The notes under the pieces are model-generated. The model ran no database searches, was not told the origin of the DNA, and saw only the letters and a list, made by a program, of their open reading frames with translations. The translations under genes were made by a program, and so were the position numbers. Positions 24,495 to 33,648 of a stretch of DNA of 43,876 nucleotides are shown piece after piece. The stretch is from Coprobacillus sp. CAG:698 (GTDB taxonomy: Bacteria; Bacillota_I; Bacilli_A; ML615J-28; CAG-698), in contig HF988717.1 of the NCBI GenBank assembly GCA_000431235.1, positions 1-43,876 on the forward strand, written 5' to 3'. Positions within the stretch are counted from its first letter, which is position 1. The number at the start of each line of letters is the position of its first letter.

Positions 24495-25928
24495 ATGTAT
24501 AAAAGTACAAGAGGATTAGAAGGCATTCATGCTAGTAAGGCAATTATTGATGGAATTGCTAGTGATGGCGGATTATATGTTACAGATATAGATTTTTCAT
24601 ATAGTCAAAAGGATTTTGACAGATTAAAGAAATTATCATACAAAGATTTAGCAGTAGAAATATTAGAAAAGTTCTTAGATGATTTTACAAAAGAAGAAAT
24701 AACCGATATTGTATATAAGTCATACGATAAAACCTTTGATATTGATAGTATCGTAAATGTGAAAAAAGCAAAAGATAAAATTTATTTTTTAGAACTATTT
24801 CACGGAAAAACACTAGCTTTTAAAGATGTTGCTCTTCAGGTACTTCCAAACTTGTTATCAGTAAGTAAGAAAAAAAATAACATAAATGAGAAAACAATTA
24901 TTCTCACCGCAACTTCAGGAGACACTGGTAGTGCTGCTCTAGCAGGTTTTGAAGGTAAAGAAGACGTAGAAATGATTGTTTTATATCCTAATCAAGGAGT
25001 AAGTGAAATCCAAGAAAAACAAATGTTGCAATATGAAAGTAAAACAAGGCATATATATGCTGTCGAGGGAAACTTTGATGACTGTCAGAATTTAGTTAAA
25101 AAAATATTTAGTGAGGAGAATAATAAAAATTTATCCTCAGCAAATTCTATTAATATTGGACGTTTAATTCCTCAAATAGTTTATTATTTCTATGCATATT
25201 TTAGAATAGCAAGAAAAAAAGAAAAAATAAATGTTGTTGTTCCTACAGGGAATTTTGGAGACATACTTGCAGGTTATATAGCTAAAGAAATGGGACTTCC
25301 AATAGAAAAATTAATTTGTGCTTCAAATCAAAATAATGTTTTGGAAGACTTTATCAGAACAGGTGTGTATGATATTAATAGACCTTTTAAAAAGTCAATA
25401 TCACCATCAATGGATATACTAATTTCTTCAAACTTAGAAAGACTTTTATATTATAAGTTAAAAGATTGCAAAGTTATCAAAGAATTAATGAATGATTTAA
25501 AAAATAAAAAGGTATATGAAGTTCATTTAGATATGGATGAATTTGTTGGCGAAAGCATTTCTGAACTTGAAACTTTCTCTGGAATCAGATCAGTTTATGA
25601 TTATTATGATTATGTGATAGATCCACATACGTCAGTTGCTTATGGCTCTTTTAGAAAATATCAGACTGAACATAACAGGGAGAAGAATAAGGTTAAAACA
25701 TTAATTCTTTCTACAGCACATCCAATGAAGTTTTCGAAAACAGTTTCTAAGGTTTTTGGATTTGATTTTGAAGATGAAAATGAAGCAATTGATTTTTTAG
25801 AAAAGGAACTTAAAGTAAAAAAACCAGAACAACTTAAAAATTTAAAAGAAAATAAAAAAACTATATTAAGTATAGACGATGCTTCAAAAAAAATAAAAAG
25901 TATAATAAAGGAGTGTAATAATGGTTAA
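24495..25928 (+). CDS. thrC: Threonine synthase
   Basis: ThrC converts O-phosphohomoserine to threonine with PLP. The N-terminus MYKSTRGLEGIHASKAI, the PLP-lysine segment FHGKTLAFKDVALQVL, the loop LTATSGDTGSAALAGF and VPTGNFGDILAGYIAKEMG are diagnostic. Length (477 residues) matches the long threonine synthase class. The ATG at 24495 is preferred because AGGAG at 24482-24486 is 8 bases before it; earlier in-frame starts overlap that site. It is the first of five closely packed genes; its end overlaps thrB by 8 bases. Confidence 0.96.
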   Translation: MYKSTRGLEGIHASKAIIDGIASDGGLYVTDIDFSYSQKDFDRLKKLSYKDLAVEILEKFLDDFTKEEITDIVYKSYDKTFDIDSIVNVKKAKDKIYFLELFHGKTLAFKDVALQVLPNLLSVSKKKNNINEKTIILTATSGDTGSAALAGFEGKEDVEMIVLYPNQGVSEIQEKQMLQYESKTRHIYAVEGNFDDCQNLVKKIFSEENNKNLSSANSINIGRLIPQIVYYFYAYFRIARKKEKINVVVPTGNFGDILAGYIAKEMGLPIEKLICASNQNNVLEDFIRTGVYDINRPFKKSISPSMDILISSNLERLLYYKLKDCKVIKELMNDLKNKKVYEVHLDMDEFVGESISELETFSGIRSVYDYYDYVIDPHTSVAYGSFRKYQTEHNREKNKVKTLILSTAHPMKFSKTVSKVFGFDFEDENEAIDFLEKELKVKKPEQLKNLKENKKTILSIDDASKKIKSIIKECNNG

Positions 25929-26778
25929 AGTAGTAGTCCCAGCAACTTCAGCAAATTTAGGACCAGGTTTTGACTCATTAGGTATAGCATTAACATTATA
26001 TAATGAATTTTATTTTCAAAAATCTAATGAGTTTGCGTTTGTTAATATGCCTAAAAAGTATTCTAATACAGACAATCTTGTTATAAGGGCATCACTTAAA
26101 ACATATGAATATTTAAATATTAAACCAGTAAAATATACTCTAGAAATAAAAAGTAACATTCCTTCTACTAGAGGGCTTGGAAGCAGTGCAACATGTATTG
26201 TAGCAGGAATAATCATTGCTAGTTACTTCTCAGAAAAAAAATTATTGCCAGAAGAAATTATTAAGATTGGTACAGAGATAGAAGGGCATCCAGACAATAT
26301 TGCTCCAGCGGTATTAGGTGCACTTGTGGGTACAGTTAATTGTGATAAAATAATAACAAATAAATATTACGTTAACCCTAAATTAATCTTTACTATTGTA
26401 GTACCAGAAGTAAAATTAGAAACGAGTGAAGCAAGAAAAGTATTACCTAAAGAATTACCTTTAGAAGATGCCATATATAGCTTAAGTAGAGCAATAAATC
26501 TTCCGAAGGCAATAGGAAAAGGAAGCATTGAAATGTTATATGAATTGCTTAAAGATAAAATTCATCAACCATATCGTTTCCCTTTAATACCTGATAGTGA
26601 AAAATATTTACAATATTCAAGAATAAACAAAATACCATTCTGTATTAGTGGAAGTGGTTCATGCATGCTTTTTATCTCTGAAAATTCTATTATAGAAAAA
26701 ATCACTGATATAAATAAAGAATATGAAGTTTTAGAATTAAAAGCATCAATAAAAGGTGGTAAAATATATGAAGAATGA
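25921..26778 (+). CDS. thrB: Homoserine kinase
   Basis: ThrB phosphorylates homoserine. It is a GHMP kinase: VVVPATSANLGPGFDSLGIAL at the N-terminus, the ATP loop IPSTRGLGSSATCIVAG, and the C-terminal CISGSGSCMLF. The 285 residues are slightly short but complete. The start overlaps thrC, with AAGGAG 8 bases upstream; its end overlaps the ACT-protein start at 26768 by 11 bases. Confidence 0.95.
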   Translation: MVKVVVPATSANLGPGFDSLGIALTLYNEFYFQKSNEFAFVNMPKKYSNTDNLVIRASLKTYEYLNIKPVKYTLEIKSNIPSTRGLGSSATCIVAGIIIASYFSEKKLLPEEIIKIGTEIEGHPDNIAPAVLGALVGTVNCDKIITNKYYVNPKLIFTIVVPEVKLETSEARKVLPKELPLEDAIYSLSRAINLPKAIGKGSIEMLYELLKDKIHQPYRFPLIPDSEKYLQYSRINKIPFCISGSGSCMLFISENSIIEKITDINKEYEVLELKASIKGGKIYEE

Positions 26779-27199
26779 TTTCTTAGTAGTACACAAAAAA
26801 ATATGCGGAGAAAATTATGAACAAGTAATTGAAGCAAGAAGGCTAATAAATGCCCAAAAAATGAGTATTTCTGAAGCCTGTGAGAAAATGGGTATAAGTA
26901 GAGGTACTTATTACAAGTATAAAGATTATGTTTTTGAGCCATCATCAGAGCTTGGAAAAAGAGCAATTCTTACATTTACTTTAAATAACAAAAAAGGTGT
27001 TCTCTCAAATCTTTTAAATCACATAGCAAATGAGTCTGGCAATATATTATCAATAAATCAAGAAATGCCTATAAATAACTTAGCATATGTAAATATATCA
27101 GTTGATGTTCTTGATATGCAGATGAACATTGATGAGTTGTTAAAGAAATTAAGAGGTGCTGAAGGAGTAATAAGTGCTGAACTTATCGCTATAGAATAG
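26768..27199 (+). CDS. ACT domain-containing regulatory protein (UPF0735/PheB type)
   Basis: This 143-residue protein has an N-terminal helical/HTH-like part with EACEKMGISRGTYYKYKDYV (about residues 45-65) and a C-terminal ACT domain, ILTFTLNNKKGVLSNLLNHIA through EGVISAELIAIE. The layout matches UPF0735 (Bacillus PheB/YszB). ACT domains bind amino acids, so this is a likely threonine sensor for the operon, though it could act on DNA or on an enzyme. The start at 26768 lies 7 bases after AAGGTGGT; an in-frame ATG at 26756 overlaps that site. It sits between thrB and hom. Confidence 0.88.
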   Translation: MKNDFLVVHKKICGENYEQVIEARRLINAQKMSISEACEKMGISRGTYYKYKDYVFEPSSELGKRAILTFTLNNKKGVLSNLLNHIANESGNILSINQEMPINNLAYVNISVDVLDMQMNIDELLKKLRGAEGVISAELIAIE

Positions 27200-27210
27200 G
27201 AGTGATAATT

Positions 27211-28350
27211 ATGAAAATAGCAATTTTAGGATTGGGAACAGTTGGATATGGTGTATATGATATAATCAAAACAACAGAAGTTTTGAAAGATATCGAAATA
27301 AAATATATATTAGATAGAAATTTAGAGTTACAAAGAATTATTCCTGAAAAAGTGACAAATTCATTTATTGATATACTAAATAGTAATGATATAGATACAG
27401 TTGTTGAATGCATGGGTGCTAAAGATTTTTCCTATAAATGCATAAAAGAAGCTTTAGAACACAAAAAAAATGTTATTACAGCAAATAAAGAAGTTGTTGC
27501 TGAACATATAAAAGAATTAACTAAAATTAAAAATGAAATGGGAGTAAGTTTATACTACGAAGCAAGTGTTGGTGGAGGAATTCCAATAATCAAAAACTTG
27601 TTTATGGTTGCTGAAACAAATGAAGTTGATTCAATTAAAGGTATAATAAATGGTACCACAAATTATATTTTATCGAAAATGACAAGTGAAAAAATGACTT
27701 TCTTAGAAGCATTGAAAATGGCTCAAAAGTTAGGCTTCGCAGAAAGTGACCCAACAGCTGATTTAGAAGGTCTTGATATGGTTAGAAAAATTAGTATATT
27801 ATCTAGTATAGCTTATAAAACAGAAATACCTATTGAAAAAATTTGGCATTACGGAATAAGTACTATATCAGAAAATGACATTTTATTTGCTGATAGATAT
27901 GGTTATGTAATTAAGTTTATTGCTTCATCAACAAATGTCAATGAAAATATAGAATTAAAAGTCGAGCCAACATTTATCTCTAAATCTAATTTATTATCAC
28001 ATGTAAATGATGAAAATAATATAATTGAGGTTAATGCATCAATAAATGATAAATTGTCATTCTTTGGAAAAGGAGCTGGAAGATATCCTACTGCAAATGC
28101 AATAGTTAATGACTTAATAATGATAAAGAATAATGATAAAAACTATAGTTTTTATGAAAATAGCAAAAAAACATATAAAGATAGTAAAGAAAAAAATAGA
28201 TATTATATCAGAGTAAAAAATATTAATTTAGTTAACAAAGATATAATAGAAACAATAGAAAATAATCAAATCATAACAAAATTAGTAAATTTTAGCGTAA
28301 TAAAAGACTTATTGAAAGATGTTTATTTTTACGCAAGAATAGGAGAGTAA
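27211..28350 (+). CDS. hom: Homoserine dehydrogenase
   Basis: Hom reduces aspartate semialdehyde to homoserine. Visible are the NAD(P) loop ILGLGTVGYGVYDII, TANKEVVAEH, YEASVGGGIPIIKNL, GIINGTTNYILSKM and GFAESDPTADLEGLD with catalytic residues. At 379 residues it is shorter than the usual 420-440, because the C-terminal ACT domain is reduced to a remnant (RYYIRVKNINLVNKDIIETI to the end). The adjacent free ACT protein could compensate; that is inference. The ATG at 27211 follows AGGAGTGAT; asd begins 1 base after its stop. Confidence 0.95.
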   Translation: MKIAILGLGTVGYGVYDIIKTTEVLKDIEIKYILDRNLELQRIIPEKVTNSFIDILNSNDIDTVVECMGAKDFSYKCIKEALEHKKNVITANKEVVAEHIKELTKIKNEMGVSLYYEASVGGGIPIIKNLFMVAETNEVDSIKGIINGTTNYILSKMTSEKMTFLEALKMAQKLGFAESDPTADLEGLDMVRKISILSSIAYKTEIPIEKIWHYGISTISENDILFADRYGYVIKFIASSTNVNENIELKVEPTFISKSNLLSHVNDENNIIEVNASINDKLSFFGKGAGRYPTANAIVNDLIMIKNNDKNYSFYENSKKTYKDSKEKNRYYIRVKNINLVNKDIIETIENNQIITKLVNFSVIKDLLKDVYFYARIGE

Positions 28351-28351
28351 A

Positions 28352-29341
28352 ATGAAAAAATATAATGTAGCAATTGTAGGGGCAACTGGATTAGTCGGAA
28401 GTACTTTTTTAAAAGTGCTCGAAGAAGAAAAGTTCCCCATTAATAATTTAAGATTACTTGCAAGTAGCAAAAGTGCGGGCAAAAAAATAATATATGATGG
28501 CAAAGAATATATAGTTGAAGAATTAAACAAAGATTCTTTTGAAAATATAGATATAGCTTTATTTAGTGCAGGAGGTAAAGTATCGTTAGAATATTGTCCA
28601 ATTGCAGCAGCTAAAGGGGCTATAGTTATTGATAATTCATCGACTTTTAGAAACTATCCAGATTTGCCTTTAGTTGTTCCAGAAGTAAATCCTGAAGATA
28701 TTCGTAATCATGGAATTATTTCAAATCCTAACTGTTCTACAATTCAATCAATTGTCCCTTTAAAGGCTTTAGAAGAATATGGAATTAAAAGGGTAAACTA
28801 TACAACTTATCAAGCAGTAAGTGGAAGTGGTATGAAAGGAATAAAAGATTTAGAAAACACTCTTGAAGGAAAGAAAAATGAATTCTATCCATATCCAATT
28901 TCCCAAACATGTATTCCTGAAATAGATTCCTGGCTAGAAAATGGTTATACAAAAGAAGAAATGAAAATGGTGAATGAAACTAGAAAAATGTTGCATATGC
29001 CTAATTTACCTGTTTCAGCAACTTGTGTTCGTGTTCCTGTTCGTAATTCTCATGGAGTTTCTATTCAAGTTGAACTAGAAAAAGAATTTTCAATAGAAGA
29101 TGTTAGAAAGAAAATTGCAAGTTATCCAGGACTTATCTTAGTTGATGATTTAAAGAACCATAAATATCCAGTTTCTATTCTATCTACAGGAAATAATTTA
29201 ATATATGTTGGGCGCATACGAAAAGATTTAAGCACCGAAAATGGATTACTTTTATACTGTGTTGCTGATAACGTTAGAAAGGGTGCAGCTGCAAATGCTG
29301 TTCAAATAGCTCAATATATTGTTAAGAATAAAATGATTTAA
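28352..29341 (+). CDS. asd: Aspartate-semialdehyde dehydrogenase
   Basis: Asd reduces aspartyl phosphate to aspartate semialdehyde, feeding Hom, and could also feed lysine/diaminopimelate synthesis. The NADP loop IVGATGLVGSTFLKVLEE, the catalytic Cys in ISNPNCSTIQSIVPLKAL, QAVSGSGMKGI and VRVPVRNSHG are present. Length (329 residues) is normal. SD AGGAGAG sits 5 bases before the ATG. It is the last gene of the operon; the preceding enzyme, aspartokinase, is not in the window. Confidence 0.96.
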   Translation: MKKYNVAIVGATGLVGSTFLKVLEEEKFPINNLRLLASSKSAGKKIIYDGKEYIVEELNKDSFENIDIALFSAGGKVSLEYCPIAAAKGAIVIDNSSTFRNYPDLPLVVPEVNPEDIRNHGIISNPNCSTIQSIVPLKALEEYGIKRVNYTTYQAVSGSGMKGIKDLENTLEGKKNEFYPYPISQTCIPEIDSWLENGYTKEEMKMVNETRKMLHMPNLPVSATCVRVPVRNSHGVSIQVELEKEFSIEDVRKKIASYPGLILVDDLKNHKYPVSILSTGNNLIYVGRIRKDLSTENGLLLYCVADNVRKGAAANAVQIAQYIVKNKMI

Positions 29342-29365
29342 AGGCTTATTTAATGAGCCTTTTTT
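29340..29365 (+). terminator. Rho-independent terminator of the threonine operon
   Basis: AAAGGCTTA (29340-29348) pairs with TGAGCCTTT (29354-29362) and a T-run follows. It overlaps the asd stop. Confidence 0.8.
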
Positions 29366-29395
29366 AAAAAAATTCTATACTTTTAAGATGATTTG

Positions 29396-29404
29396 TGATA
29401 TAAT
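29396..29404 (+). promoter_or_regulatory. Extended -10 promoter of the NCS2 permease gene
   Basis: TGATATAAT (29396-29404) is a perfect extended -10, but the -35 at the proper distance (TATACT) is weak. Confidence 0.55.
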
Positions 29405-29441
29405 ACTATTCCTACTTTAAAGAATGAAATGAGGTATGAAC

Positions 29442-30746
29442 ATGGAAAACGAAAACAAAGTCGATGGCATATATACTCTAAATGAAAAAATAGGCTTTAA
29501 AAAAGCCTTTCCATTTGGAATTGAACATGCAATGACAATGATAATATCAAATATTAGTGCAATTATTATTATATTAAGTCAAATCAATGCTGAAGAAGTG
29601 AATACAATAGATATCATTCAAAACTCATTATTTGTTGCTGGGATATGTACGATAGTACAAGTATATGGTCTTTGGAAGATAGGAGCTAGACTTCCACTTG
29701 TTATGGGGACAGGCTTTGCATATATTGCCATTGTTGTTTCAATTGGAAAAACAAATGGTTATGGGACTGCAATTGGTTCTTGTATTGTCGGTGGATTAAT
29801 AATAGGCATATTAGGGCTTTTTGGAAAGTTCTGGAAAAATTTAGTAAGTCCTATTGTTTCTGGCCTAGTAGTTTTGGGTATAGGGTTCACACTTTTAAAA
29901 GTTGGGGCTAGTTCATTTGCTGGTGGAGAGGGAAGTAGCGACTTTGGATCTTGGAAAAATATCTTAGTTGGAACAATATCACTAATAACGTGCCTTTTAG
30001 TTCACACCTTAGGTAAAGGCATGATAAAAGAATTAAATGTTCTTTTTGGAATAATTGTTGGGTATATATTTTCATTAATATTAGGTATTGTTGATTTTTC
30101 AAGTATGGAAAATGTTTCTGTAATAACATATCCAAAATTAGTTGATTTTTCATTAATTAGTTTTGACTTTGCAAGTATTCTATCAATATTAATTATATAC
30201 ATTGCAGGGACAACTGATAGTGTTGGTAATACATATACAATAAACAAAGGTATATTAAATGAAGAAACTACTCCGCAGCAAATTGGTGGAAGTATTATGG
30301 CAACAGGATTATTAAGTTCAGTAGCAGCTCTATTTGGAGCTTTTCCGCTTACTCCATATGGGGAAAATGTTGCTCTTATGAACAATACAAAAGTTATCAA
30401 TAAAAAATGTTTTTTGTGGTGTGGAATAATTGTCATAATAGCTTCTTTCTTTCCTGCTATAGGCTCAGTGTTTAGAACTATACCTAGTGCTGTTATTGGT
30501 GGATCAATGTTAATGCTTTTTGGTTCAATTATTGTAACAGGAATAAAGATGATAAGCGAGTGTAAATTTACAAATAGAAATCTCATTATTATATCACTAT
30601 CAATAGTAATAGGCATTGGTTTACCACTAGTTAATTGCTTCGATAAAGCTCCAGATATAATTAAATCACTTGGAAATAGTTATATTATTATGATTTTTGC
30701 TGTGGCATTAATTTTAGATTATACTCTGCCAAATAAAGAAAAATAA
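29442..30746 (+). CDS. NCS2 family nucleobase (uracil/xanthine-type) permease
   Basis: The 434-residue protein has about 12-14 membrane segments. The NCS2 pattern is seen in FPFGIEHAMTMIISNISAII, ARLPLVMGTGFAYIAIVVS, YIAGTTDSVGNTYTINKG and FGAFPLTPYGENVALMNNTK. These import uracil, xanthine or guanine/hypoxanthine with protons; substrate is not assignable by eye. The ATG at 29442 is 6 bases after GAGGT; an ATG at 29436 is too close. The leader is too short for a purine riboswitch. It is monocistronic and convergent with the antiporter. Confidence 0.92.
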   Translation: MENENKVDGIYTLNEKIGFKKAFPFGIEHAMTMIISNISAIIIILSQINAEEVNTIDIIQNSLFVAGICTIVQVYGLWKIGARLPLVMGTGFAYIAIVVSIGKTNGYGTAIGSCIVGGLIIGILGLFGKFWKNLVSPIVSGLVVLGIGFTLLKVGASSFAGGEGSSDFGSWKNILVGTISLITCLLVHTLGKGMIKELNVLFGIIVGYIFSLILGIVDFSSMENVSVITYPKLVDFSLISFDFASILSILIIYIAGTTDSVGNTYTINKGILNEETTPQQIGGSIMATGLLSSVAALFGAFPLTPYGENVALMNNTKVINKKCFLWCGIIVIIASFFPAIGSVFRTIPSAVIGGSMLMLFGSIIVTGIKMISECKFTNRNLIIISLSIVIGIGLPLVNCFDKAPDIIKSLGNSYIIMIFAVALILDYTLPNKEK

Positions 30747-30770
30747 AAAATCTCTGTGAAAGAGATTTTT
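30746..30770. terminator. Bidirectional terminator between the permease and antiporter genes
   Basis: AAAAATCTCT (30746-30755) pairs perfectly with AGAGATTTTT (30761-30770) around GTGAA. Confidence 0.85.
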
Positions 30771-32052
30771 ATTTTGCTTCTACTGGGGTAATCGTTTCAT
30801 CACAAGCAACATCTTTGTCATGTGTTTCCCCAATTTTTGTTAAGATGTATTTTACAAGTACTGGCCCAAATAATTCATAAATGAAAATACCTGCTAAAAC
30901 AATAGTTTGAATAGTTCTTCCTAAATCACCAAGTTCACTACCAGCAGAGAATACCATACCTATAGCAACACCACCTTGAGGTAGTAAGGTAAAACCTAAG
31001 TTATTTCTAATTACTTTGTCACTTTTAGAAATTGCTGATCCAATGTATGCACCGCCAAACTTACCAATAATTCTCGCAATAATATATACGATACCAATTA
31101 ATCCTGCACTTATTAGAATTTTAAAGTCTAACTCGGCACCAGCAAGAGTAAAGAAAGCAATCATTAGTGGAGGAGTAAATTTATCAACGACTTTAGACTC
31201 AGTTTTGAAAGATTCCTTATCTATCATATTCGTAAATACAATACCTATTGTCATCGGTACAAGTATTGAAGAAAGATTGAAAGTATGTGCAGCAGTAACA
31301 CTTATAAAAACACTAATTAAGGAAACGGTTAAGTAAGTATCATTTCTTTCGTGTTTTCCAAGTTTTTTAATTAGTTTGTTAGAAAGTATACCTAAGATAA
31401 AACCAATAACTGCTCCTAAAACTATTGAAAGTCCTAGTTCTAATAAAGGTTTAAGGATAGCTTCGCCAATTTTAACTTCTCCGCCACCAATTAGAGCCTT
31501 AGAAACTGACAAGCAAACACCAAAGATAATAATTCCAACGCCATCATCTAAGCCGACTACAGGAAGTAGTGTATCTGTAACAGGTCCAGAAGCCTTGTAT
31601 CTTTTTACAATCATCATTATAGGGGCAGGAGCAGTAGCACAAGCTATTGCACCAAGCATAAGTGATAATGGCAAGTCTTGTTTAAAAATATATGTTGCTC
31701 CAATAACAACAAGGGTTGTAGTTATTGCCTGTACAGCAGTAATAATTAATATTTGTTTTGAACTATTTTTATATTTTGGAAACCAAAGTTCCATTCCAAT
31801 TGAGAATGCAATAAAACCGATAGCAATGTTTGAAATAATTTCTAGTCCGTCAACAACCTTCTCAGTAACCAGTTTTAAAACTGGACCAACAATTACACCA
31901 GCTAAAATGTATCCAGTAACTGCAGGAATACCTATTTTCTCAGCAAGTTTACCAAGCACAAGTCCTAAAAGAATCATAAGACATAACATAGTCAGATAGT
32001 AGTACGGACTATTTGTGTCAATATTTTGAAATATGTTTGTTAATAGTATCAT
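30769..32052 (-). CDS. Cation:proton antiporter (CPA family, Na+/H+ exchanger fold)
   Basis: This 427-residue protein has about 12-13 membrane segments. KLAEKIGIPAVTGYILAGVIVGP is the typical start of CPA2/KefB-type exchangers. VVGLDDGVGIIIFGVC contains the paired acidic residues of the ion site; the DD form is associated with electrogenic exchange, ND with electroneutral. There is no C-terminal TrkA-N domain, only a short acidic tail. It probably exchanges Na+ or K+ for H+ in pH or salt homeostasis. The ATG at 32052, behind GGGTGAT, is preferred over an upstream in-frame ATG at 32067. Confidence 0.9.
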   Translation of the reverse strand: MILLTNIFQNIDTNSPYYYLTMLCLMILLGLVLGKLAEKIGIPAVTGYILAGVIVGPVLKLVTEKVVDGLEIISNIAIGFIAFSIGMELWFPKYKNSSKQILIITAVQAITTTLVVIGATYIFKQDLPLSLMLGAIACATAPAPIMMIVKRYKASGPVTDTLLPVVGLDDGVGIIIFGVCLSVSKALIGGGEVKIGEAILKPLLELGLSIVLGAVIGFILGILSNKLIKKLGKHERNDTYLTVSLISVFISVTAAHTFNLSSILVPMTIGIVFTNMIDKESFKTESKVVDKFTPPLMIAFFTLAGAELDFKILISAGLIGIVYIIARIIGKFGGAYIGSAISKSDKVIRNNLGFTLLPQGGVAIGMVFSAGSELGDLGRTIQTIVLAGIFIYELFGPVLVKYILTKIGETHDKDVACDETITPVEAK

Positions 32053-32205
32053 AAAATCACCCAACAAATATTATATTACTTTTTTAGACAAAATGTGTAT
32101 GAAAACATTTCCAATTATAAGATAAAAAATAAAAAACTTTTAATAATCATTGAAATAGTGTATAATATACATAATCAATAAATAAAATGAAGGAAGGTTA
32201 AAAAG

Positions 32206-33648
32206 ATGACTGATTATAATTTTACTCTAATGTGTGATTTCTATGAATTAACTATGGCAAATGGTTATTTTCAAAGTGATATAAAAGATCAAATTTGTTA
32301 CTTTGATGTCTTTTTTAGAACTATTCCTGATGGTGGAGGTTTTGCTATTGCCGCTGGTCTTGAACAAGTTTTAGAATACATAAAGAATATTCATTTTACA
32401 GATGATGAAATAGCATATTTAAGAAGCAAAAAATGTTTTTCTGAAGAGTTTTTAGAATATCTGAAAACATTTAGGTTTACTGGTGACATTTATGCTGTAA
32501 AAGAAGGAACAGTTATTTTCCCTAAAGAACCAATTATGATTGTTAGAGGTAATGCTATTGAAGCACAATTTCTAGAAACATTTGTTTTATCAGCACTAAA
32601 TCATAATTCACTAATTGCCACAAAAGCTAATCGAATTGTTAGAGCTTCAAATAAACATGCAATTTCAGAATTCGGTGCTAGAAGAGCCCACGGACCACTT
32701 GCGGCAACATATGGTGCTCGTGCAGCTTATATTGGAGGCTGCGTTGGTACATCAAATGTATTAACTGATTATTTGTTTAATGTTCCTGTTACAGGAACAA
32801 TGGCACATTCTTGGGTGCAAATGTTTGACACTGAGTATTTAGCATTTAAAAAATACTGTGAAGTATATCCAGATGATGTAGTTTTATTAGTTGACACATT
32901 TGATATTTTGCGAAGCGGTGTACCAAATGCTATAAAAGCTTTCAATGAAGTTTTAAAACCATTAGGTAAAAGACCTAAAGGAATTAGAATTGACTCTGGT
33001 GATATTGCTTATTATTCACGTAAAGCTCGTGAAATGCTTGACAAAGCTGGATATGAAGATTGTAAGATTGTTGCTTCAAATTCATTAGATGAATACATAA
33101 TTAGAGATTTATTTTTCCAAGATGCAAAAGTTGACTCTTTTGGTGTTGGTGAAAGACTAATCACTAGTAAAAATAGTCCTGTGTTTGATGGAGTGTATAA
33201 ACTTGCTGCTGTTGAGAAAAATAATATTATCATTCCAAAGATTAAAATAAGTGAGAATGTAGAAAAAATAACTAACCCTCACTTTAAAAAAGTTTATAGA
33301 CTAATATCAAATGATACAAATAAAGCAATTGCTGATTTAATAACAGTATATGATGAAAAAGCTCCAGAAGGTCCAATAGAAATATTTGACCCAGAAGTAA
33401 CTTGGAAAAGACAAATGGTAGATAATTATCATGTTCAAGAATTACTAGTTCAAGTTGTAAAAGACGGAGAAGTAATCTATGAAACTCCAAGTATGAAAGA
33501 TATACAAGAATATTGTAAATCTCAAGTTAAAGAATTATGGGATGAAGTAAAAAGATTTGAAAATCCTCACAATTATTATGTAGATTTATCACAAAAACTA
33601 TGGGATATAAAAGATGACCTTCTAAAGAAAGGCAAAGGAGGAAAATAA
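32206..33648 (+). CDS. pncB: Nicotinate phosphoribosyltransferase
   Basis: PncB makes nicotinate mononucleotide from nicotinate and PRPP, the entry of NAD salvage that NadE (10604) finishes. Diagnostic stretches are TLMCDFYELTMANGYFQ, YFDVFFRTIPDGGGFAIAAGLEQ, FGARRAHGPLAATYGARAAYIGG, GTMAHSWVQMFDTEYLAF, and the phosphoribosyl-binding RIDSGDIAYYSRKAREM and FGVGERLITSK. The length of 480 residues is normal. SD GGAAGG precedes the ATG; a TATAAT lies at 32161-32166 with a poor -35. lgt begins immediately after its stop. Confidence 0.96.
   Translation: MTDYNFTLMCDFYELTMANGYFQSDIKDQICYFDVFFRTIPDGGGFAIAAGLEQVLEYIKNIHFTDDEIAYLRSKKCFSEEFLEYLKTFRFTGDIYAVKEGTVIFPKEPIMIVRGNAIEAQFLETFVLSALNHNSLIATKANRIVRASNKHAISEFGARRAHGPLAATYGARAAYIGGCVGTSNVLTDYLFNVPVTGTMAHSWVQMFDTEYLAFKKYCEVYPDDVVLLVDTFDILRSGVPNAIKAFNEVLKPLGKRPKGIRIDSGDIAYYSRKAREMLDKAGYEDCKIVASNSLDEYIIRDLFFQDAKVDSFGVGERLITSKNSPVFDGVYKLAAVEKNNIIIPKIKISENVEKITNPHFKKVYRLISNDTNKAIADLITVYDEKAPEGPIEIFDPEVTWKRQMVDNYHVQELLVQVVKDGEVIYETPSMKDIQEYCKSQVKELWDEVKRFENPHNYYVDLSQKLWDIKDDLLKKGKGGK

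Noticed and set aside
30002..30616. Minus-strand open frame of 204 codons
   Set aside because: It is antisense to the NCS2 permease, with no SD and no recognisable domain.
31376..31999. Plus-strand open frame of 207 codons
   Set aside because: It is antisense to the cation/proton antiporter, rich in Pro/Ser/Thr/Ile as expected for the complement of a membrane-protein gene, and has no SD.
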